Shown: piece after piece, positions 59,331 through 64,000 of the stretch
Layout of the letters: each line of letters starts with the position of its first letter
Position numbering within the stretch: position 1 is the first letter of the stretch
Source: Bacteroidales bacterium M8
Lineage (GTDB): Bacteria > Bacteroidota > Bacteroidia > Bacteroidales > Muribaculaceae
Direction: 5' to 3'
Length of the DNA stretch: 64,000 nucleotides
Assembly: GCA_001689495.1 (NCBI GenBank)
Contig: LUJS01000047.1
Location: forward strand, 28,707 to 92,706
The notes under the pieces: generated by a model
The model's input: the letters and a program-made list of their open reading frames with translations, nothing else
The model's database searches: none
What the model was told of the DNA's origin: nothing
Program-made: the position numbers and the translations under genes

Positions 59331-59843
59331 ATGAAACAATGGCATAAGATAGTCAGAGTGCTGGCATTCTCTATACTGGGGATGCTATTGTGTGGCAACA
59401 TGGCAGCCATAGCATGTTCAGACGGAATAATTGCGACATCCGTTCCTGAAAATCAGTTGTTAAGTTTCCGATTCGTCGAATTCAGGGACACTGCTTCCAT
59501 TGTTTCTGAAAACATGCTCGCTGTCGTGACATGCACACACCATCCGTCTGTCACGGAGTCCGGATTCAAGCCATATCAATACGATAATGGCGATGATTAT
59601 GTGTCTGACGGTTGCTATCGTATCGTGGATAAAGATGGCAAGATAGGATACGCCGCCGAGACCCACGAAGTGATAATATCCCCGCGTTTTGCATTCGGAT
59701 ACCCATTCAAGAACGGCCGTGCAAAAGTGACCGACACCGGCCACCTCGAAGAAGTCGAAGGCAGCAACGGAGAATACCACCACTGGCAAAGCAACGACTG
59801 GTATTGGATTGACAAAACAGGAAACCGCCTTATAATGGATTGA
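59331..59843 (+). CDS. Exported WG-repeat-like protein
   Basis: A 170-residue protein with a signal peptide or lipoprotein-like N-terminus (LAFSILGMLLCGNMAAIAC). The second half holds WG-repeat units: YRIVDKDGKIGYAAETHEVIISPRF, FAFGYPFKNGRAKVTD and WYWIDKTGNRL, the IDK-G ... F-NG-A-V pattern. WG repeats form small beta modules in envelope proteins of unknown role. Two further cysteines (VVTCTHH, DGCYR) might pair in the periplasm. Stands alone with its own promoter. Confidence 0.65.
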   Translation: MKQWHKIVRVLAFSILGMLLCGNMAAIACSDGIIATSVPENQLLSFRFVEFRDTASIVSENMLAVVTCTHHPSVTESGFKPYQYDNGDDYVSDGCYRIVDKDGKIGYAAETHEVIISPRFAFGYPFKNGRAKVTDTGHLEEVEGSNGEYHHWQSNDWYWIDKTGNRLIMD

Positions 59844-59951
59844 ATATCTGCTTAGGCAAAGAGAATTGAGACCGCTTGAGATATTCAAATTCTCCAACAA
59901 CACGTAATTTTGGCAGTAGTGGTATTTATTCAATATTTCTGAAATGAAATT

Positions 59952-59982
59952 TTTGTTACATAAAAAAAAATCACTAAATTTG
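59952..59982 (+). promoter_or_regulatory. Consensus promoter of the restriction-modification operon
   Basis: TTTG (59952-59955), 19-nt spacer, TAAATTTG (59975-59982), a full consensus match, 22 nt before the broken regulator gene. Confidence 0.8.
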
Positions 59983-60004
59983 CACAAAGTCAAAGATTTT
60001 GACA

Positions 60005-60187
60005 ATGGAAGATTTAAATCGCATAAAAGTAGTTCTTGTTGAGAAGAAACGAACTAGTAAATAGCCATCTGAGCAGTTAGGCATTAATTCCTTTACTGTT
60101 TCAAAATGGTGTACCAATACAAAACTATTAGAGGTAGAAATGGAAGAACTACTTAATAAACGGCATGTCGAATCTATAAAAACATAA
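60005..60187 (+). pseudogene. Broken XRE-type helix-turn-helix regulator
   Basis: The frame reads MEDLNRIKVVLVEKKRTSK, a TAG, then PSEQLGINSFTVSKWCTNT and KLLEVEMEELLN. This is the small Bacteroidales HTH regulator (KRTSKWLAEQLG-K-TVSKWCTN). The tryptophan codon has become TAG, and about 14 residues between WCTNT and KLLEVE (usually QPDLETL...) are deleted in frame. Such a gene often precedes restriction-modification genes and represses them. Loss may leave the operon unregulated. Confidence 0.7.
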
Positions 60188-60191
60188 TGAT

Positions 60192-62429
60192 ATGAGCATA
60201 AAACTCCAACTTAAGGATGAAAAGATATATTCTCCAATAAAAGACAAATGGTTAGTTCTTACGCAGGAGGAACGTGTACGACAAGAATATATTTGTCGTT
60301 TAGTAAATCATTATGGTTTTGAGATTGGACAAATGGCTCAAGAAGTCCAAGTTAATAATTCGCATCGTGGTCAAGGTAAAGCACGAGCAGACATTGTAGT
60401 ATGGAAGTCGGCTTCAGCCAAAAGTAATGAAGATGCAGCAACAATTGTTGTTGAGTGCAAAGCAGAACATATCACTATTCGTGAGGAAGACTACTTTCAA
60501 GGTTATAATTATGCAGCTTGGGCTGGTGCTGATTTCTTTGTAACCACCAATCTTAAGGAGACTCGCGTATTCAAGGTTAATAAGGGTAAGTTGCCTAAAC
60601 GGTTGGAGGAAATTGTGGATATTCCCAAAGCAGAGGACCTGACTAACGCTAAAAAGATAAAAGAGCTACTGAACCAAACCAAGGCCTTTACTCGTGACGA
60701 ATTTAGCAAGGTACTTTTTAAGTGTCATAATATCATTCGTAATAATGATAAGCTCTCTCCTGAAGCTGCTTTTGATGAGATTAGCAAGGTGTTGTTTATC
60801 AAGATTCGATATGAGCGCGATAATACAGGTACTCAGATCTTTTCGGAAGAAGAGTTTAAGAAGTTGCGGGAAGCATACGACAAAACAAAGTCAAAGCAGA
60901 GTTTGCCTTTCTATCAGCAGTTGTTTGAGCGCACAAAAGAAGATTATATAAAAGATGATCTATTCGAGCCTAATGATACCATCAAAATCAAGGAGGCAAG
61001 TTTCGAAGCTATTGTAAAAGAGTTGGAAGTTTACAATCTATCTCGTACTGCGGATGATGTTAAAGGTATTGCTTTCGAGAAATTCTTGGGTAAGACATTC
61101 CGTGGAGAGTTGGGGCAATTTTTCACGCCTCGTACCATTGTAGATTTTATGGTTTCGCTGCTTGATCCTGAGGAAGGTGAAGTTATCTGTGACCCTTGCT
61201 GCGGCAGTGGCGGTTTCTTAATCAAAGCATTTGAGTATGTGCGCGAGAAGATTGAAAACGATATACAGAAAGCAAAGGAGCAGATCAAAAATCAATTGTT
61301 TGATGAGAAATATGATTCGCTAAGCGATAAAAAGAAGGCTGAGATTGACAAGCGCATAGACGAATACTTTGCAATTCTTAATCAAGAGCTAGACACAATT
61401 CATAAAGATAGCCGCTTACAGCACCTATCGAGTGATTGTATCTTCGGTACTGACGCCAACCCTCGTATGGCCCGTACAGCCAAGATGAATATGATTATGC
61501 ATGGTGATGGACACGGCGGAGTGCACCATCACGATGGCTTGCTCAATGTGAATGGTATTTTCGAGAACCGTTTTGATGTTATCCTGACTAACCCACCATT
61601 TGGCTCGCGTGTAGAGAAGAGTTTGAAGATTACCGAGGCTGATTTGTTTAAGGATGAGGCAAAAATCAAATATTATACGGAATGTTACGGCGAAGAGTAC
61701 ACAAAGGCGTTGGAACAGGTTAATGGTAACATTGGCGAACCAGTCCTTAGTCTCTACGACTCTGGTAAACTTAGCGGTTTAACTGAGGTCTTGTTTATCG
61801 AGCGTTGTTTACGATTGCTTAAACCGGGCGGTCGTTTGGGTATTGTATTACCTGAGGGCGTATTAAATACTACTCAACTCCAAAGTGTACGCGAGCTCTT
61901 TGAGGGTATGGCAAAGATCGTTTTGATTACGTCAATCCCGCAAGATGTCTTTATGGCATCGGGGGCAACTGTTAAACCAAGTCTTTTGTTTTTCAAAAAG
62001 TTTACGGAAGAAGAGCGTCACCTTTTTGAGACAATCCAATCTCAGGCAAGCAAAGAAATTTCTGAAAAATACAGTGCTCAAATCACTGAGATTGATAATG
62101 CAATTGCAGACCGTCGCCGTCCTACCGAAGAGAAAAAGAAATTACGCACTGATAAAAAGTCGATGAAAGAAAAAATGAGATCAGAAATATGGACAATTAT
62201 CAAATCTCGTTTCGATTATACTATTCCTATTGCTCAGGTGCATAAAGCAGGAATTAACTCAACTGGTGCTGAATGTGAGAATGAGTTGATAGATTTGCTT
62301 CGGGAATATACGCTCTATCGTAAAGAGCATAAATTATGGGAGTCGCAAGAATTAAAATACGATTATAAAATCATTAACGGCCGCTTGATACGCATCAATC
62401 AAAATGGCGAAAAGAGAGATTTATGGTAA
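60192..62429 (+). CDS. Fused type I-like restriction nuclease - N6-adenine DNA methyltransferase
   Basis: A 745-residue protein. Residues 1-130 are an HSDR_N-like PD-(D/E)XK nuclease domain (ARADIVVW, Asp67; VVECKAE, Glu88 and Lys90). A helical linker follows, then an HsdM-type methyltransferase: GQFFTPRTIVDFMVSLL, AdoMet motif DPCCGSGGF (334-342), NPPF (467-470) and RLLKPGGRLGIVLPEG. The C-terminal 130 residues are a charged coiled-coil. Nuclease and methylase in one chain with a separate S subunit differs from classical HsdRMS, since no translocase gene is visible. It methylates adenine at the site read by the S protein and may cut unmethylated DNA. Confidence 0.85.
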   Translation: MSIKLQLKDEKIYSPIKDKWLVLTQEERVRQEYICRLVNHYGFEIGQMAQEVQVNNSHRGQGKARADIVVWKSASAKSNEDAATIVVECKAEHITIREEDYFQGYNYAAWAGADFFVTTNLKETRVFKVNKGKLPKRLEEIVDIPKAEDLTNAKKIKELLNQTKAFTRDEFSKVLFKCHNIIRNNDKLSPEAAFDEISKVLFIKIRYERDNTGTQIFSEEEFKKLREAYDKTKSKQSLPFYQQLFERTKEDYIKDDLFEPNDTIKIKEASFEAIVKELEVYNLSRTADDVKGIAFEKFLGKTFRGELGQFFTPRTIVDFMVSLLDPEEGEVICDPCCGSGGFLIKAFEYVREKIENDIQKAKEQIKNQLFDEKYDSLSDKKKAEIDKRIDEYFAILNQELDTIHKDSRLQHLSSDCIFGTDANPRMARTAKMNMIMHGDGHGGVHHHDGLLNVNGIFENRFDVILTNPPFGSRVEKSLKITEADLFKDEAKIKYYTECYGEEYTKALEQVNGNIGEPVLSLYDSGKLSGLTEVLFIERCLRLLKPGGRLGIVLPEGVLNTTQLQSVRELFEGMAKIVLITSIPQDVFMASGATVKPSLLFFKKFTEEERHLFETIQSQASKEISEKYSAQITEIDNAIADRRRPTEEKKKLRTDKKSMKEKMRSEIWTIIKSRFDYTIPIAQVHKAGINSTGAECENELIDLLREYTLYRKEHKLWESQELKYDYKIINGRLIRINQNGEKRDLW

Positions 62430-63790
62430 GGAGCGTAGAAAAATATACGATGCTTGATTTTATAGGATTCAACTCCCTGATTAATTGGAGTGTCCAATAT
62501 CTTAGCGATTCGGCAATCAAATTTAATGGAAAATATCCGTTGGAGCGTATAGGAGACTTTTTGACCCGTAACAAGACCTATGTCGAAATTCAGGACAATA
62601 AGATCTATAAACGTGCTACAATTCGAGTTCGTAATGGTGGTATATATCTTCGAGATACACAAGAAGGACAAAATATTAGAACAAAGAAACAATTTTTGAT
62701 AAGGGCCGGTCAATTTCTATTATCTAAAATTGATGCACGGAATGGCGCATTCGGAGTCATTCCAGATGAATTAGATTGTGGTATAATAACAGGTAATTTT
62801 TGGACTTTTGATGTTAACTATTCGATCATCAATCCTCATTACCTAACTTTACTTACAACAACAAATCAGTTTCTTGATTTTTGTGAGCAAGCGAGTAATG
62901 GTTCTACTAATCGACACTATTTACAAGAATCACTTTTCCTAAATATCAAAGTCCCGGTTCCAACATTAGAGGAACAGAACAAGTTGGTAAAAGAATACTC
63001 AGAACTCATATTTTATATTAAAATGGAAGAAATGAGAGTTGTTGATAAAGATGTGAAGGCGACGACAAGTGTTAGAAAGGCTTTAGGAGTTGCTCAATAT
63101 CCAGGGTTGATTGAAAAAAAGTTAATCTACTCTAAAAGGTTTAGTAAGGTAGACCTTTGGAGTGTTGGACATATTTTACATAAGGAAAACTCGCCATTTG
63201 GAAATGGTAAGTATCCTTGTAAAATGCTATCTGAACTGGCATATATTAATCCTCGGACAGATTTATCGATGTTAGATGACAAAGATAAGTTATCCTTTAT
63301 TCCCATGGAAGATATATCAAATGATTATGGTGAATGGTTGGGCTCGCGTATTGGTTATAAAGCTGAAACAAAAAACTACACAAAGTTTCAAGATGGAGAT
63401 ATTGTATGGGCAAAAATTACACCTTGCATGCAAAATGGGAAATCTGCTTTATTGTATAACATGGTCAATGGGAAGGGGTTTGGTTCTACCGAGTTTCATG
63501 TTGTGCGCTTAAGAACGCAAGAGGTATTGCCAGAATATATTCATACTTTGCTGCGACATTTTGATGTGCTTTCTGATGCAAAAAATTATTTCACAGGCAC
63601 TGCTGGTCAACAAAGAGTTCCAGCTTCATACTTGGAAAATCTACTAATTCCTCTTCCCCCTATAGATATCCAAAAAAAGATCGCAGAAGATTATCTCGAT
63701 TATATTAGTCTAGCTAAGATAGGATATAAGAAGATATCCAACTATAGAACAGAAATAAAACGAAACCTAGAAACTCAAATTTTTGAATAA
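62423..63790 (+). CDS. hsdS: Restriction-modification specificity subunit (HsdS-like)
   Basis: A 455-residue protein overlapping the methylase gene by 7 nt. It contains two target recognition domains. The first (about 30-185) begins YPLERIGDFLTRNK and ends LEEQNKLVKEYSELI; the second (about 255-440) begins YPCKMLSELAYINPRTDLS and ends PLPPIDIQKKIAEDYLDYI. Each is followed by the conserved helix that sets the spacing between half-sites. It fixes which bipartite DNA sequence is methylated. Recognition sequence cannot be read from the protein. Confidence 0.85.
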   Translation: MVRSVEKYTMLDFIGFNSLINWSVQYLSDSAIKFNGKYPLERIGDFLTRNKTYVEIQDNKIYKRATIRVRNGGIYLRDTQEGQNIRTKKQFLIRAGQFLLSKIDARNGAFGVIPDELDCGIITGNFWTFDVNYSIINPHYLTLLTTTNQFLDFCEQASNGSTNRHYLQESLFLNIKVPVPTLEEQNKLVKEYSELIFYIKMEEMRVVDKDVKATTSVRKALGVAQYPGLIEKKLIYSKRFSKVDLWSVGHILHKENSPFGNGKYPCKMLSELAYINPRTDLSMLDDKDKLSFIPMEDISNDYGEWLGSRIGYKAETKNYTKFQDGDIVWAKITPCMQNGKSALLYNMVNGKGFGSTEFHVVRLRTQEVLPEYIHTLLRHFDVLSDAKNYFTGTAGQQRVPASYLENLLIPLPPIDIQKKIAEDYLDYISLAKIGYKKISNYRTEIKRNLETQIFE

Positions 63791-63791
63791 A

Positions 63792-64000
63792 ATGAGGCTG
63801 AAATCATTGTATATAAAGGAATATAAGAATATCAAAGAGCAAACTTTTGATTTCTCGCTAAACACTGGATATATCGCTTTAATTGGCGAGAATGGATCCG
63901 GGAAAAGTAATCTCTTAGAGGCAATAAGTCTGATTTTTAACGGAATCCGGAATAAGAAAAGGGTTCCATTTATATATGAAACGGACATGAACAGCTTTCG
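63792..64000 (+). CDS. AAA ATPase (RecF/OLD-like), N-terminal fragment (cut by window edge)
   Basis: The first 69 residues only. KSLYIKEYKNIKEQTFDFS and the Walker A IGENGSGKSNLLEAI are the standard opening of SMC/RecF/OLD-type ATPases. The gene starts 1 nt after the specificity subunit stop, so it belongs to the restriction-modification operon. Candidates include OLD-family nucleases such as the GajA type and ATPases associated with restriction systems; the missing C-terminus would decide. Confidence 0.75.
   Translation, partial: MRLKSLYIKEYKNIKEQTFDFSLNTGYIALIGENGSGKSNLLEAISLIFNGIRNKKRVPFIYETDMNSF

Noticed and set aside
1..64000. CRISPR arrays, insertion sequences, rRNA genes
   Set aside because: No regularly spaced direct repeats, transposase motifs or rRNA sequence were seen.

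Overview
The window looks like a Bacteroidales chromosome, most plausibly a Muribaculaceae-type gut bacterium (the family placement is inference). The evidence is Bacteroidetes promoters of the form TTTG-N19-TAnnTTTG, a SusC/SusD pair, a hybrid two-component sensor with an AraC output domain, a UpxY antiterminator, and a capsule locus with an apparent invertible promoter. Base composition is a mosaic: polysaccharide and restriction genes at 1.5-16 kb and 60-64 kb are AT-rich, while the 16.3-46 kb core is GC-rich.

Layout. 1-254: end of a WecG/TagA/CpsF glycosyltransferase. 345-1529: degenerate tyrosine recombinase. 1632-20175 (minus strand): a capsule (CPS) operon, in transcription order UpxY, Wza, Wzc, Wzx, acyltransferase, F420H2-dehydrogenase-like protein, pyruvyl transferase, GT4, Wzy, a decayed GT14, two GT4s, a DUF6625-like gene, GT4, two WcaF-like acetyltransferases and two GT2s. 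Its promoter segment (20208-20420) is bounded by perfect 16-bp inverted repeats, and the best promoter in it points away from the operon, so the capsule appears OFF in this assembly. Two poly-C tracts inside CPS genes (C7 with a frameshift, C8 in frame) suggest a second, slippage-based layer of variation.

20560-24543: a 1327-residue protein joining an intact metallophosphoesterase, a NACHT/STAND-like NTPase and a C-terminal beta-propeller, a candidate immune sensor. 24672-25664: DUF362 lipoprotein. 25673-39155: a fructan utilisation locus (two GH32 enzymes, SusC/SusD, fructose-sensing-type hybrid regulator, MFS sugar importer, fructokinase). 39279-46251: an unknown gene, an ABC exporter, an ECF sigma factor with a membrane partner, aminopeptidase P and a gamma-carbonic anhydrase-like protein. 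46340-46421: tRNA-Leu(CAA).

46669-48816: outer-membrane and lipoprotein genes. 49222-57209: a second polysaccharide-modification operon with an opine-type dehydrogenase, sugar-transfer ATP-grasp, PP-loop ATPase, flippase, F420H2-type protein, pyruvyl transferase and GT2, followed by a GT-D glycosyltransferase remnant. 57806-59843: two exported proteins. 60005-64000: a restriction-modification island with a broken XRE regulator, a fused nuclease-methylase, a specificity subunit and the start of an AAA ATPase cut by the window edge.

All family names come from reading motifs; no database search was run.
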